A DNA stretch of 61,817 bases from assembly GCA_902623685.1 (NCBI GenBank), contig CACNUQ010000006.1, positions 1 to 61,817 of the forward strand, written 5' to 3'. Position 1 is the first letter of the stretch; each line of letters begins with the position of its first letter. The notes beneath the pieces are model-generated. The model had not been told where the DNA came from and made no database searches. It worked only from the letters and a program-made list of their open reading frames with translations. A program made the translations under genes and the position numbers. Positions 36,220-45,504 of this stretch are shown here, piece after piece. The stretch is from an uncultured SAR86 cluster bacterium. Its GTDB lineage: Bacteria; Pseudomonadota; Gammaproteobacteria; Magnimaribacterales; D2472.

Positions 36220-36423
36220 ATGGCAGACAGTAAAAAAAAGCAAACAAAGGTTTATTTGATCCCCGAGAGTGAGTCTAGAGACAGCCACACTTATCACTAT
36301 TTAGCGGTAAAAACAAAGAAACTTGTTATCGAAAATCAAAAATTACGATTAAAGAAATTTAATCCTGCCAAACAGAAACATGAGTGGTTTGTAGAAGCGA
36401 AATTACCTCCTCACAGTAAATAA
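36220..36423 (+). CDS. rpmG: 50S ribosomal protein L33 (bL33), extended N-terminus
   Basis: 67 residues. From about residue 22 the sequence SHTYHYLAVKTKKL-x-IENQKLRLKKFNPAKQKHEWFVEAKL lines up with the bL33 pattern GTGHFYTTTKNK...[24 protein letters not shown]. It is the cysteine-free, zinc-independent form. The first ~20 residues are longer than in most bL33 (50-55 residues). TATAAT at 36201-36206 lies only 13 bases before the ATG, so the leader is very short. rpmB, its usual partner, is not adjacent. Assignment rests on pattern match. Confidence 0.8.
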   Translation: MADSKKKQTKVYLIPESESRDSHTYHYLAVKTKKLVIENQKLRLKKFNPAKQKHEWFVEAKLPPHSK

Positions 36424-36427
36424 AATT

Positions 36428-37534
36428 TTATTTGTTTACCTTTCTTATTATTGAGGAAGAGATATCATCCCTAAAAATTTCTTCACCAAAGCCAGTGAAT
36501 CTATTATCAATATGCTCTGGTATTTCAACTGAATCAAGGCTTATGAAGATATCTTTAATTTTACGTCCAAAAACAAGAAAATTTATGTTGTGGCTGTTAA
36601 ATAGATCAAGTTGATCGAGCATATCTTTTCTATTGAGGTAAAACCTCTCGTCTAACATTCTTGTAAGTGTATCTGCTCCAATAATAAATACTGAATTAGG
36701 AAATAATTTAGCTTTATCAGAAAATTTACCTGCTTTCGTAAGTACCCAATCATAGCTTTGACTAAATTGAAGTACAGTCCTTTGAATTTCGTGATATGAG
36801 AGAGGAGGTTTGTCAGCATTTTGAATACAAATTTCATAGGCAGGACTAAGGCCGGTTTTTTTCTGTGCCAATTCACTCATTTCAGCATGGCCTGAATGAA
36901 ATGGATTAAATGAACCCGGAAAAATTAATTCTGGTAAATGATTAGATGAAGAAACATAATCAATTTTATTATCCACTAGCTTTATCCAAGATTTTTCAGC
37001 TTTTACTTTTTCAATCCTAAGATTTGGAGTTTCATCTTGAATGCCTTGATTTACTCCGCATGCACCTGATAGGGCGTTAATTATATATTTAGTAACCACT
37101 GCTTCTTCTTCATCCCTGGATAATTCTCCCTTTGTAAATTGGTAAGAAAAACTATGCGAATACTTATGAGTTTGAATGGCAATGAAAAATTTATGATCGC
37201 CCTTTTTTACGTAATTGGTTGCCAATGATGCTGTAATAGCAATACCCAATAATTTTTTTGGATGAGTTTTTGGATCAATTTTTTTTGCAGCACTGTAAGC
37301 CTTGGCGGCCATGCTTAGAGTGGTATCATGACTGCAGTAATGATCAGGTTGCCTCAAAAGATAATGATCAAGGGATTCCTTTGCATAAGGAACATACGCT
37401 TCTAAAACAGAATTACTTGCACCCGGCACTTTTAAAATTTCAGATATTGCATTGGTTCCGCCGCCACTTGAAATAAGGACAAAACGAAAAGTTGAATCAT
37501 GAATTTTTTTGATGGTTTCTAAATATTCTGACAT
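36428..37534 (-). CDS. Fusion of CinA/PncC-like amidase and NMN adenylyltransferase-like domain
   Basis: 368 residues. Residues 1-~165 resemble the CinA C-terminal/PncC domain (NMN deamidase): ISSGGGTNAISEILKVPGAS near 21 (nucleophile Ser region) and GIAITASLATN near 97 (catalytic Thr region). Residues ~200-368 form a nucleotidyltransferase: LIFPGSFNPFHSGH near 203 with the HxGH motif at 213-216, VFIIGADTLTRM near 285, and ISSSIIR at 358-364 as the ISSTxIR motif. NMN deamidase makes NaMN, the substrate of an NaMN adenylyltransferase, so the fusion would recycle NMN into NAD. Activity is inferred. It converges on rpmG and diverges from the monooxygenase. Confidence 0.82.
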   Translation of the reverse strand: MSEYLETIKKIHDSTFRFVLISSGGGTNAISEILKVPGASNSVLEAYVPYAKESLDHYLLRQPDHYCSHDTTLSMAAKAYSAAKKIDPKTHPKKLLGIAITASLATNYVKKGDHKFFIAIQTHKYSHSFSYQFTKGELSRDEEEAVVTKYIINALSGACGVNQGIQDETPNLRIEKVKAEKSWIKLVDNKIDYVSSSNHLPELIFPGSFNPFHSGHAEMSELAQKKTGLSPAYEICIQNADKPPLSYHEIQRTVLQFSQSYDWVLTKAGKFSDKAKLFPNSVFIIGADTLTRMLDERFYLNRKDMLDQLDLFNSHNINFLVFGRKIKDIFISLDSVEIPEHIDNRFTGFGEEIFRDDISSSIIRKVNK

Positions 37535-37587
37535 TTATATAATTAAGTTAAAGAGCTAATTGTTTTTGAGTGCATAATTAAATTACT

Positions 37588-39465
37588 GTGAATATTAACA
37601 AACAAACCTTATCTAATGCATTGGATTCTGCAAGTTTTCCAGTTATCGCAGCTTTAATGGTTCATTTTACAGGAGATATTTCTATCTTAAATAAATTACC
37701 TCAACCCAGCCAAGCAGTTTTGGGGGAAATACAAGGTTTCTTAAGTGAAGAAGATAAAAAAATCATCAAAGAATTTGCTATTAATGAAATAGAAAAATTT
37801 TTTGAACATTCACAAAAAAAAGATTTATATCTTCCATCCGATGATGAGTTAAACACAATGATGAATTATATTGTTGGAGAGGCTGTTTCGTCTGATTACG
37901 TTCCGATGATGTTGCAAGAGATAAATATAAATCTTCTAAACACTCAACAATTGAAGAAATCAAATGATTTTCAATCTGATCTAGAGGTGTTGATTATAGG
38001 AGCAGGGATGTCGGGAATATTAGCTGGAATTAGACTTGCTGAATTAGGTATTAAATTTAAAATTTATGAAAAAAATATTCGCGTTGGAGGAACTTGGTAT
38101 GAGAATAAATATCCAGGATCAAGAGTGGATATTGCGAATCATTTTTACTCATATTCTTTTGAAGAAAATCACCAATGGTCAGAACATTTTTCTCAACAAC
38201 CAGAATTATTAGAATATTTTGAAACATGCTTTTATAAATATGGCATTGAAAAAAATACATATTTTGAAACGGAAGTTATATCTGCAACTTTTGATGAATT
38301 GACTAACCTATGGTCTGTAACTTCTCAGAATAAAAATAACAAAATACAAGAAAAGACAAACATCATTATTTCTTGTGTTGGCCAACTGAATCAACCTAAT
38401 GTACCAAATATTAATGGCATCGATGATTTTCAGGGAGACGTTTTTCATTCTTCGCAATGGCCGGATTATGATGTGATTTCTGAAAAAAAAGTTGCAGTAG
38501 TAGGAAGTGGAGCCAGCGCCTTTCAGATAGTTCCGAGTATTGCTGATTCATGCAAGGAACTAACTATTTTTCAAAGATCTCCTCCGTGGATGTTTCCCAA
38601 TCCTATTTATCATGATGAAGTAGATCAAGGAAAAAAATGGTTGCTAGCTAATCTTCCATTTTATGCAAGATGGTATAGATTTTTATTATTTTACCCTGGC
38701 TCTGATCAATTGCTTGATTCATTATTTATAGATCCTAGTTGGAAAGAAGGTCATTCTATAAATCAGGACAATGATGCGATGAGGCAGCTTTTTACTGAAG
38801 CTATGATGTCTCAAATTTCTGATCAGTCATTAATTGAAAAAGTAATCCCAAAATACCCACCTTTTGGTAAACGTATGTTGCAAGATAATGGAGCTTGGTT
38901 AAAAGCGCTTCATCTACCAAATGTTAATTTGCTTACAGAGGGCGTCACAGATATGTTTTCAAAAGGTATTATTTCTTCTGGTCAAGAAATAGAGCTTGAT
39001 ACAATCATTTTTGCAACAGGTTTCAAGGCTCAAGAATTTTTTTGCCCAATGAAGATTGATGGAGGTTCTGGAGATTTTAACAAGATTTATAAAGATTCAC
39101 CTAAGTCATATCTTGGAATTACCTTTTCAACCATGCCCAATTTTTTTGCTATGTATGGTCCAGGTACAAATTTAGCTCATGCAGGGAGTATTATTTTTAA
39201 TTCTGAATGTCAAATTAATTATATTTGTTCTGCAATTGAATATTTGGTAAATAATAATTTAAAAACATTTAAAGTTAAGCGAGATATAGAGCAAAAATAT
39301 CAGGATAAATTTGAAGCAAGACATGAACAAATGGTGTGGGAGCATGAAAAAGTTTCAAGCTGGTATCAAAACTCCTCTGGTAAAGTTGTGACCACATCCC
39401 CATGGAAGTTGCTAGAATATTGGAATTGGACTAAAAAATTTAATGAAAGTGATTATGAATTTTAG
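37588..39465 (+). CDS. Baeyer-Villiger-type flavin monooxygenase
   Basis: 625 residues from a GTG start at 37588. FAD Rossmann motif VLIIGAGMSGILAG near 134, GGTWYENKYPGSRVD near 166, the BVMO fingerprint F-x-G-x3-H-x3-W-P realised as FQGDVFHSSQWP, NADPH motif VAVVGSGASAFQI, and FATGFKAQEFF near 480. About 130 residues precede the FAD motif, an extension seen in some BVMOs acting on large ketones. It needs NADPH and O2 and inserts oxygen next to a carbonyl. Its 3' end overlaps the sulfatase gene, indicating an operon with a sulfatase and an esterase. Confidence 0.92.
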   Translation: MNINKQTLSNALDSASFPVIAALMVHFTGDISILNKLPQPSQAVLGEIQGFLSEEDKKIIKEFAINEIEKFFEHSQKKDLYLPSDDELNTMMNYIVGEAVSSDYVPMMLQEININLLNTQQLKKSNDFQSDLEVLIIGAGMSGILAGIRLAELGIKFKIYEKNIRVGGTWYENKYPGSRVDIANHFYSYSFEENHQWSEHFSQQPELLEYFETCFYKYGIEKNTYFETEVISATFDELTNLWSVTSQNKNNKIQEKTNIIISCVGQLNQPNVPNINGIDDFQGDVFHSSQWPDYDVISEKKVAVVGSGASAFQIVPSIADSCKELTIFQRSPPWMFPNPIYHDEVDQGKKWLLANLPFYARWYRFLLFYPGSDQLLDSLFIDPSWKEGHSINQDNDAMRQLFTEAMMSQISDQSLIEKVIPKYPPFGKRMLQDNGAWLKALHLPNVNLLTEGVTDMFSKGIISSGQEIELDTIIFATGFKAQEFFCPMKIDGGSGDFNKIYKDSPKSYLGITFSTMPNFFAMYGPGTNLAHAGSIIFNSECQINYICSAIEYLVNNNLKTFKVKRDIEQKYQDKFEARHEQMVWEHEKVSSWYQNSSGKVVTTSPWKLLEYWNWTKKFNESDYEF

Positions 39466-41086
39466 ATATTTAACACTCTTTATTGCTTTATTAAGTTTTA
39501 ACTCCTTTGCAGATGTAAAAAAACCAAATGTAATTGTTATTTTAGTAGATGATCTAGGTTGGGCAGATATTTCTTTGAGAGGAGCTCCATTCAAAACACC
39601 AAACATTGATTCTTTATTTAAAGAGGGAGTTTCTTTAAATAGATTTTATACAACACCAATATGTAGTCCAACTAGAGCGGCATTAATGACGGGCAGAGAT
39701 CCATTAAAACTTGGGGTCGCCTACAGTGTAATAATGCCTTGGATGAATAACGGTATTCACCCAGATGAACATTTTATGCCTGAATCTTTTCAAATGAATG
39801 GTTACCAAACAGCAATGTTCGGAAAATGGCATCTTGGTCATTCGCAGGAAATTTTTCATCCCAATCAAAGAGGATTTGATCATTTTTATGGCCATCTTCA
39901 TACAGAGGTTGGTTATTTCCCTCCATTCTCAAATCAAGGTGGAATTGATTTCCAAAAAAATGGAGTCACTATAAATGATCAAGGTTACTCAACCTTTCTT
40001 TTAGCAAGAGAAGCGTCAAATTGGATAAATTCTAGAGATAAAGAAAGACCATTTTTTATGTATGTCCCTTTCTTAGCTCCTCATACCCCACTTGAGGCAC
40101 CTGATAATTTAATAGAAAAATATAAAACTCTTGAAGATACAAGAAAGCCTACTCGAAATATTACCGCTGATAGAACAAGAGAGGTAAGTAAAACTTTAGC
40201 CCCATCTGCTAGGCCTTTATATGCTGCGGTTGTGGATGCTCTTGATCAAGCCATTGGTGAGATTTTGTTGACTATTGAAGATGCAGGAATTGAGGAAGAT
40301 ACAATAATTCTTTTCAGCTCTGATAATGGAGGAGCTACTTATGGAGGAGGCGGGGCAGATAATTTTCCTCTTCGAGGAGGCAAGGGAGATACATTCGAAG
40401 GAAGTATCAGAGTTGTCGCAGCATTAAAATGGAAAGGGAAAATAGAAGCAGGTAGCTCACTTGATCAAATTATGACAGTTATGGATGTATTTCCGACTCT
40501 TTCATCTGCAAGCGGGATAAATATGAAAAATACAAAAATGATTGATGGCAGAAATATGTGGCCTGCGATCATTGAACGAGAGGATATTCCATTAAGAGAG
40601 GATATATACTTTGTATCGGAAATTCCTAATTATGGACATTTTCATACCACTGTATTCAATAAAAAATGGAAGCTTGTCCAATCTATTTCATCTTCATTAC
40701 TTGAAATTAAAGTTGAAAATAAGTTATTTAATATTGCTAATGATCCATATGAGTATCAGGATTTGGCATCCCAAGAACCTAATTTAGTCATAGAAATGGC
40801 TGAAAAAATTAGAAACTGGAGGGCTCTGCATCCAATTGCAGGAACTAGAACTCTCTTAGTTCCTCCGCCTGGATGGCGAGCCCCTAAAGATTGGTCAACT
40901 TACACAATTCCAAAAGATGAATTGCAAAATGATGCATCATTAGGCTTTGGGGCTCATGCTCACCAAATTTTAGACTCATACCTCAAAGATCACGGAAGAA
41001 TCATTTATGATTGTAAGCCTGGAGATTGGGAGATAGGCAAATGCATACCTCCTGAAATACCAAATCAACATGAGCGTCACCATTAA
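39443..41086 (+). CDS. Secreted type I sulfatase
   Basis: 547 residues, signal peptide ending near FNSFA. ATG 39455 is an alternative start, both inside the monooxygenase 3' end. Seen: NVIVILVDDLGWADISLRG near 29 (calcium-binding Asp pair), the formylglycine site CSPTR at 74-78 (Cys type) followed by AALMTGRDP, GKWHLGHS near 127, APHTPLEAP near 210, and SSDNGGATYGGG near 290. The modifying enzyme (FGE or anSME) is not in the window. The C-terminal region adds CKPGDWEIGKC, probably a disulfide loop. It resembles arylsulfatase A/B-like family 1 enzymes; substrate unknown. Confidence 0.93.
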   Translation: MKVIMNFRYLTLFIALLSFNSFADVKKPNVIVILVDDLGWADISLRGAPFKTPNIDSLFKEGVSLNRFYTTPICSPTRAALMTGRDPLKLGVAYSVIMPWMNNGIHPDEHFMPESFQMNGYQTAMFGKWHLGHSQEIFHPNQRGFDHFYGHLHTEVGYFPPFSNQGGIDFQKNGVTINDQGYSTFLLAREASNWINSRDKERPFFMYVPFLAPHTPLEAPDNLIEKYKTLEDTRKPTRNITADRTREVSKTLAPSARPLYAAVVDALDQAIGEILLTIEDAGIEEDTIILFSSDNGGATYGGGGADNFPLRGGKGDTFEGSIRVVAALKWKGKIEAGSSLDQIMTVMDVFPTLSSASGINMKNTKMIDGRNMWPAIIEREDIPLREDIYFVSEIPNYGHFHTTVFNKKWKLVQSISSSLLEIKVENKLFNIANDPYEYQDLASQEPNLVIEMAEKIRNWRALHPIAGTRTLLVPPPGWRAPKDWSTYTIPKDELQNDASLGFGAHAHQILDSYLKDHGRIIYDCKPGDWEIGKCIPPEIPNQHERHH

Positions 41087-41928
41087 TGAAGATTTTTTTA
41101 TCAACCTTAGCTTCATTTATTGCTTTTGACCTATCAGCTCGACAAATTCAAGAAGTAACATTTTCTTATTGGAATAAGCCAGATATCAACATTTTTTATT
41201 CAACTCCAAAGTTTATAAATCAGAAAACAAAAATTATTTTTTTAATCCATGGAGACTCAAGAGACGCAAAAAAATCTATTAACGACTGGCTTCAAATTGC
41301 CAGAGACAGAAATGTCGTTTTAGTTGCTCCAAAATTTTCTGATGATTTTTATTCAGAGTATTCCCTTTTGATGATAAGTAATGAGAAGGGTAGATTATTA
41401 AATAATAAATCAATGCATTTAGATAATTCACTAGGAATTCTATTTGATTTTTTTCACAGCAAATTAAAGCTCTCTACTTTAAGTTATAGACTCTATGGTT
41501 ACTCAAAGGGTTCTGAATTCGTTCAGCGCTATCTTTTATTTAGCAATGATACAAGAGTAGATAAAGTAGCCATGGCAAATTCTGGATTTTACACATTTGT
41601 TGATGATCAGGTAGATTTTCCTTTTGGGACTAAAAACATGAATCTTTCAAACCAAAGAATTGAGTGGTTTATGCGATTAAAAGGTGGAGTTTTCTTAAGT
41701 GATAATAATATTAAGAAAATAGATAGAACTCTTATCAAAACAAGAAAAGCAAAAAAACAAGGTAAGAATAGGCTTGATAGAGGTACAAATTTTTTCAATG
41801 ATCTGACTAGACTTGGAGTTGAAAGGAATCTCTCATTTAGATGGAGGTATCAATTAGTTCCTAATGGAATTCAAGCCCACAATGAGTTAAACCTTGCTGT
41901 TTCCGAGTTTTTGTTGGAAGATCTTTAA
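41086..41928 (+). CDS. Secreted alpha/beta-hydrolase (esterase-like)
   Basis: 280 residues with a short signal peptide (MKIFLSTLASFIAFDLSA). Seen: KIIFLIHGDSRDAKKSIN near 48 (oxyanion strand), VVLVAPKFSD near 75, nucleophile elbow YGYSKGSEFVQRY near 138 (GxSxG), and a late AHNELN His near 267. The fold is that of poly-hydroxybutyrate depolymerase-like esterases. The start overlaps the sulfatase stop as TAATG, so the monooxygenase, sulfatase and esterase are translationally coupled and may act on one substrate: ketone to ester, ester cleavage, desulfation. That pathway is inference. Confidence 0.83.
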   Translation: MKIFLSTLASFIAFDLSARQIQEVTFSYWNKPDINIFYSTPKFINQKTKIIFLIHGDSRDAKKSINDWLQIARDRNVVLVAPKFSDDFYSEYSLLMISNEKGRLLNNKSMHLDNSLGILFDFFHSKLKLSTLSYRLYGYSKGSEFVQRYLLFSNDTRVDKVAMANSGFYTFVDDQVDFPFGTKNMNLSNQRIEWFMRLKGGVFLSDNNIKKIDRTLIKTRKAKKQGKNRLDRGTNFFNDLTRLGVERNLSFRWRYQLVPNGIQAHNELNLAVSEFLLEDL

Positions 41929-43439
41929 GAAGTATTTTTTTCAATAAATGTTTCCGCAGCATGAAAAATTTTATTTTTCCTTTCAACATTCATCTTATCC
42001 AGCGATCTAATCATTAGTGCCAATCTGGGGTTTGTTGCAAAAAAATCTCTATTATTTTCTATAAATTTCCAATACAGACCATCAACCGCATCGCACCAGT
42101 CTCCCTTTTTGTAATTTGACATTCTAAGCATATAACTTGAGCCACAAATATAAGGCTTTGTAGAAAATATACCCCCGTCAGCATATGTGCCCATTCCATA
42201 AACGTTAGGCACCATTACCCAATCTGCAGAATCTACATACATTTCCATAAACCATCTATAAATTTCATTTGGATTGATGTTAGATAAATTCATCAGATTT
42301 GAAATAATCATTAGTCTATTTATATGATGCGTATAACCTGTTAATGCAGATTCTTTAATTGCATCATCTAATATGGGAATTCCTGTCTCTCCAGAATACC
42401 AATTATTATTTAAACTATTTTTATGAGACCAATAGTTCATCTGTTTGTATTGCGGCATATTTTCCCAATAAACTCCTCTAATAAACTCTCTCCATCCCAA
42501 AATTTGCCTAACAAATCCTTCTAAAGCATTTATTGGAATTTTATTATCTACATCATTGAAATAGCTAACAGCATCAACAATGCACTCCATTGGATCTAAT
42601 AATCCAGAGTTTATATATGGAGATAAAAGAGAATGGAACAGGGTATTATTTTCTTGATCGATAGCATCTTCAAAATCTCCAAATAACCTAAAGTAATTAT
42701 TTAAAAATGTTTTAAGTTGTTTTCTTGCGCCTTTATGAGTAACTGCCCAATTAAAAGCCTCTAAATCCCCAATTGAATCTGGGAAACAATTTTCTACATC
42801 AACCATTGTTGTTACTGTTATCTCATCTGATTTTATTTTGAGTCTTTTTTTTGGAATTTCTTTTAATTTTGAGATACTTTTTTGATTCTCTTTATCAAAA
42901 TTCCATTTATCTCCCAAAGGTTTATTACCATTCATAAGTAAGTTATATTTTTTTCTTAGCCATCGATAATAATATTCTTGCACTAGAGATTTTTTATCCT
43001 TTGACCATTCTGAGAATCCTTCTATTGAATCAATAAATTTAGTATCTGGATAAATTTTTAATTCAACATTATGAGTTGATCCAAAGAACATCAGTTGAGT
43101 CAAAATTCCATGATCACTTGGTTGCGTCACATGTAAAATATTAAATTCAATTTTTTTATGAATGATTTCAAGTTCATGCATTAAGTCTTTGTTTCTATCT
43201 TTGGTAATTTTTACATGAATAATATTTTGAAAATCTTTTTCTAATTCTTTTTTCCAGTGTCTTAAACCTGAAATAAGCAATACCAATTTATGTTTATGAT
43301 GTTTTAGTTGGTAAAAAGAATCACATGGCTCATAAAGTAATAGCGGATCAGAGTTTTTGATAGCAGAAAGAACTTTATTATTTGCAGATAACTCGTCTGG
43401 AAATATTAGCCCCATGTTTTTCATATTTGATCTTATCAT
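41925..43439 (-). CDS. FeS-BCP/(6-4) photolyase-like protein lacking cluster cysteines
   Basis: 504 residues of the cryptochrome/photolyase-related (PhrB/DPRP) family. Seen: GLIFPDELS near 10, GHK-type Rossmann half, [14 protein letters not shown] (FAD pocket), the [10 protein letters not shown] His pair at 371-372, [17 protein letters not shown], and [16 protein letters not shown] near 428. In iron-sulfur members MS(D/N)Y is followed by CxxC and a further Cys before LYWDF. Here the segment is shortened to [14 protein letters not shown], and the Cys about 15 residues before the HH pair is absent. So no [4Fe-4S] cluster is expected. Start ATG 43439 overlaps the PhoD stop (ATGA). Confidence 0.85.
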   Translation of the reverse strand: MIRSNMKNMGLIFPDELSANNKVLSAIKNSDPLLLYEPCDSFYQLKHHKHKLVLLISGLRHWKKELEKDFQNIIHVKITKDRNKDLMHELEIIHKKIEFNILHVTQPSDHGILTQLMFFGSTHNVELKIYPDTKFIDSIEGFSEWSKDKKSLVQEYYYRWLRKKYNLLMNGNKPLGDKWNFDKENQKSISKLKEIPKKRLKIKSDEITVTTMVDVENCFPDSIGDLEAFNWAVTHKGARKQLKTFLNNYFRLFGDFEDAIDQENNTLFHSLLSPYINSGLLDPMECIVDAVSYFNDVDNKIPINALEGFVRQILGWREFIRGVYWENMPQYKQMNYWSHKNSLNNNWYSGETGIPILDDAIKESALTGYTHHINRLMIISNLMNLSNINPNEIYRWFMEMYVDSADWVMVPNVYGMGTYADGGIFSTKPYICGSSYMLRMSNYKKGDWCDAVDGLYWKFIENNRDFFATNPRLALMIRSLDKMNVERKNKIFHAAETFIEKNTS

Positions 43440-44422
43440 TGAAAGAAATTAATAATTTTAGAATTAAGTTTATTTCCTTTTTTGTCGTGTAGTGAGAGAG
43501 TAATTTTATTTTGTAACGGCTGTATATCCAAAATTCCGTAATTCATGTCTGGAAATGTCTCACCTATTAACAATGGATCACTTTCTTTAAATTTTGATCC
43601 AGGTTTATTCAGGGAAGAAGCCGTAATTTCGATAAAAAAATTATTTTGATAAATTCCTGATCTATGTCTATCGCCTGAAACTACAATTATTGCTTTATCT
43701 TTACCTGCTTCAGATAGAGCCCTTATTAGTTTTGAGCGCTCTAACGGAAAGTTTGCCCATTTTTCATATGGATGATCAGTAGCTAATACTTGAATAGACG
43801 ATAAGATAATAATTGCTTTTGCTGTTGAGTTAGTGACTGTTGATCGGAACCAATCCCATTGCTTTTTACCAAGAATGGTTGCATGAGGATTTGTATTTGG
43901 CTTATAAGCGTTTTTCTTACCATTTAATTTTGATCTGAAATATCTTGTATCTAGAGCAATTATTTCAATTTTAGTTCCATCTATGTCTTTAATTTTTTTG
44001 AAATACAAGCCTTCTCTGTAATTCCTTGGGTCATCCTCAGCAACATTCCAGAAATTTAAAAACATTTTTTTAGATTTTTCTTTATAGAGATAGTCTTTTC
44101 CTCCATCATTTAATCCAAAATCATGGTCATCCCATATAGCTAAAATCTCTTTTTCTTTTATTAACCACTTAGGTAGTCTAGTTTTTTGAATTTCATATGC
44201 ATTTTTCATTTTCAGAAGCTGCCCATTTGGTTGATCTCCATAAACATTGTCTCCAAGAAAAATAAATCCATCTAATTTTTCTTCTTGAATAGCCAACCAA
44301 ATTGCTTGATCAAGGCTTTGATCAAGGCAAGATCCCAGTCCATATTTATATGCATGAACTTGAGTAGAGGCAAAAAGAATAGAGCACATCCATATAACCT
44401 GTAGGCAGATATATTTTTTCAT
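43436..44422 (-). CDS. PhoD-like metallophosphatase, secreted
   Basis: 328 residues, signal peptide MKKYICLQVIWMCSILFASTQVHA. Seen: FIFLGDNVYGDQPNG near 55 (metal site), ILAIWDDHDFGLNDGG near 93, ALDTRYFRS near 155, and VVSGDRHRSGIYQ near 247. These are the metallophosphoesterase signatures of the PhoD/alkaline phosphatase D-like group. Likely releases phosphate or cleaves phosphodiesters in the periplasm. It overlaps the photolyase-like gene by four bases, an unexplained pairing. Confidence 0.9.
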   Translation of the reverse strand: MKKYICLQVIWMCSILFASTQVHAYKYGLGSCLDQSLDQAIWLAIQEEKLDGFIFLGDNVYGDQPNGQLLKMKNAYEIQKTRLPKWLIKEKEILAIWDDHDFGLNDGGKDYLYKEKSKKMFLNFWNVAEDDPRNYREGLYFKKIKDIDGTKIEIIALDTRYFRSKLNGKKNAYKPNTNPHATILGKKQWDWFRSTVTNSTAKAIIILSSIQVLATDHPYEKWANFPLERSKLIRALSEAGKDKAIIVVSGDRHRSGIYQNNFFIEITASSLNKPGSKFKESDPLLIGETFPDMNYGILDIQPLQNKITLSLHDKKGNKLNSKIINFFQ

Positions 44423-44461
44423 AATATTATTATGTCATTATTTAAATATTTTTAACTAAAG

Positions 44462-45199
44462 TTGAAATACTATCTTTTAATAATTTTGTTCATAGTTGTT
44501 TCAGGATGCGGTGGAGATCCTCAAAATTCTAATTTAGATCTTGATAACTTCATCAAGCCTGAATTCTCAACTAATCAAACTTCTTTAAATTGCAATTTAG
44601 TTTCAGGTAAAACTCTCAATTCAGTTGAGAGATTTATACCTAAATTTGTTAATAGTTTTTCAAGAATTGACGGAGGTACTGAGGAGCTATTTTTTTTATT
44701 TCCACTATTAAAAAACGATCAAATAGATACCAAATCTTTCAAACTAGTTTTTAATCACTCTTATCAGCTGTCATTGGATAGATTTAAACTTACTCTTGAA
44801 ACGTTATCCTTTGATGAGATAGCAGCATGTGAGGACTCAGATATTTTAATCAGAAGTTTGAATCTCACTTCTAAAAATATCTTGGATTCAAATGTAATTT
44901 CAGAAATATTAAATTGTGAATACATCACAGGATTTAATTATGCAACATTAAAATTAGTCCTTGAGCAATTCACGGATGCATTATTGAAATATAATTCTCC
45001 GGTGGATATTTTTTATGGAGAAGCAATTGATTCTGCAAATCAATTTCAATGGACAAATATTTTCTTATCTCTTGAATCAAGGCAAGAATTTATAGAATCC
45101 TGGCAGTCATTAAAGATAAGCAGAGAAATTCAAGCATTGCTTTTGGAGCAGTCGATATGCCAGCCCTCAAAAATGTATCGTCGTTATAAAGTGATATAA
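44462..45199 (+). CDS. Lipoprotein, unknown function
   Basis: 245 residues from a TTG start at 44462. MKYYLLIILFIVVSGC is a lipoprotein signal with lipobox VVSG|C. The mature protein is mostly helical (ELFFLFPLLKNDQIDTKSF, YATLKLVLEQFTDALLK), with further cysteines at NCNLVSG, ACEDSD and NCEYI and a terminal SICQPSKMYRRYK. I recognise no family. Divergent from the PhoD gene with a 39-base gap that must hold both promoters. Confidence 0.7.
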   Translation: MKYYLLIILFIVVSGCGGDPQNSNLDLDNFIKPEFSTNQTSLNCNLVSGKTLNSVERFIPKFVNSFSRIDGGTEELFFLFPLLKNDQIDTKSFKLVFNHSYQLSLDRFKLTLETLSFDEIAACEDSDILIRSLNLTSKNILDSNVISEILNCEYITGFNYATLKLVLEQFTDALLKYNSPVDIFYGEAIDSANQFQWTNIFLSLESRQEFIESWQSLKISREIQALLLEQSICQPSKMYRRYKVI

Positions 45200-45200
45200 A

Positions 45201-45395
45201 TTAAAATTGAGAAATTTCTTGATTAATTTTTTTCACTCCAGTGCTGACAGTTTCTAAAAAAATAAAAGGTAATAACGCATGAATAATTCCTGCTAATCCA
45301 AGAAATATTAGTCTAAATGCAATTTTAATAACTCGTATTCCATGGATTGTGTAGCCAACCTTTGCTTTTTTTAGGTGGTAAAAATCAATTAACAT
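45201..45395 (-). CDS. Small membrane protein, DUF6356-like
   Basis: 64 residues with a single strongly hydrophobic segment (IAFRLIFLGLAGIIHALLPFIFLETVSTG). The VGYTIHGIRV...FRLIFLGLAGIIHALLPF-x-LETVSTGVKKI pattern resembles the DUF6356 family of short membrane-associated proteins (H-P-x-S-VGESY...HALFP-x-LFE-x-T-S). It converges on the lipoprotein gene. Function unknown in the family; assignment from memory. Confidence 0.5.
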   Translation of the reverse strand: MLIDFYHLKKAKVGYTIHGIRVIKIAFRLIFLGLAGIIHALLPFIFLETVSTGVKKINQEISQF

Positions 45396-45504
45396 AATTA
45401 ATTTTAAACTATTTCTGTCTGTGAGTTTTTTAAAATGCTTGGATAGTATTTAATATTCTTAAGATTAGTTAAAAGATAGTGTAATATACGAAAGTCATTA
45501 AGCA

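Noticed and set aside
36409-36435. AT-only palindrome spanning the stops of rpmG and the CinA-NMNAT gene.
   Set aside because: A possible weak bidirectional terminator, but it has no GC pairs beyond the ends and no clear T-tract, so I did not list it as a feature.
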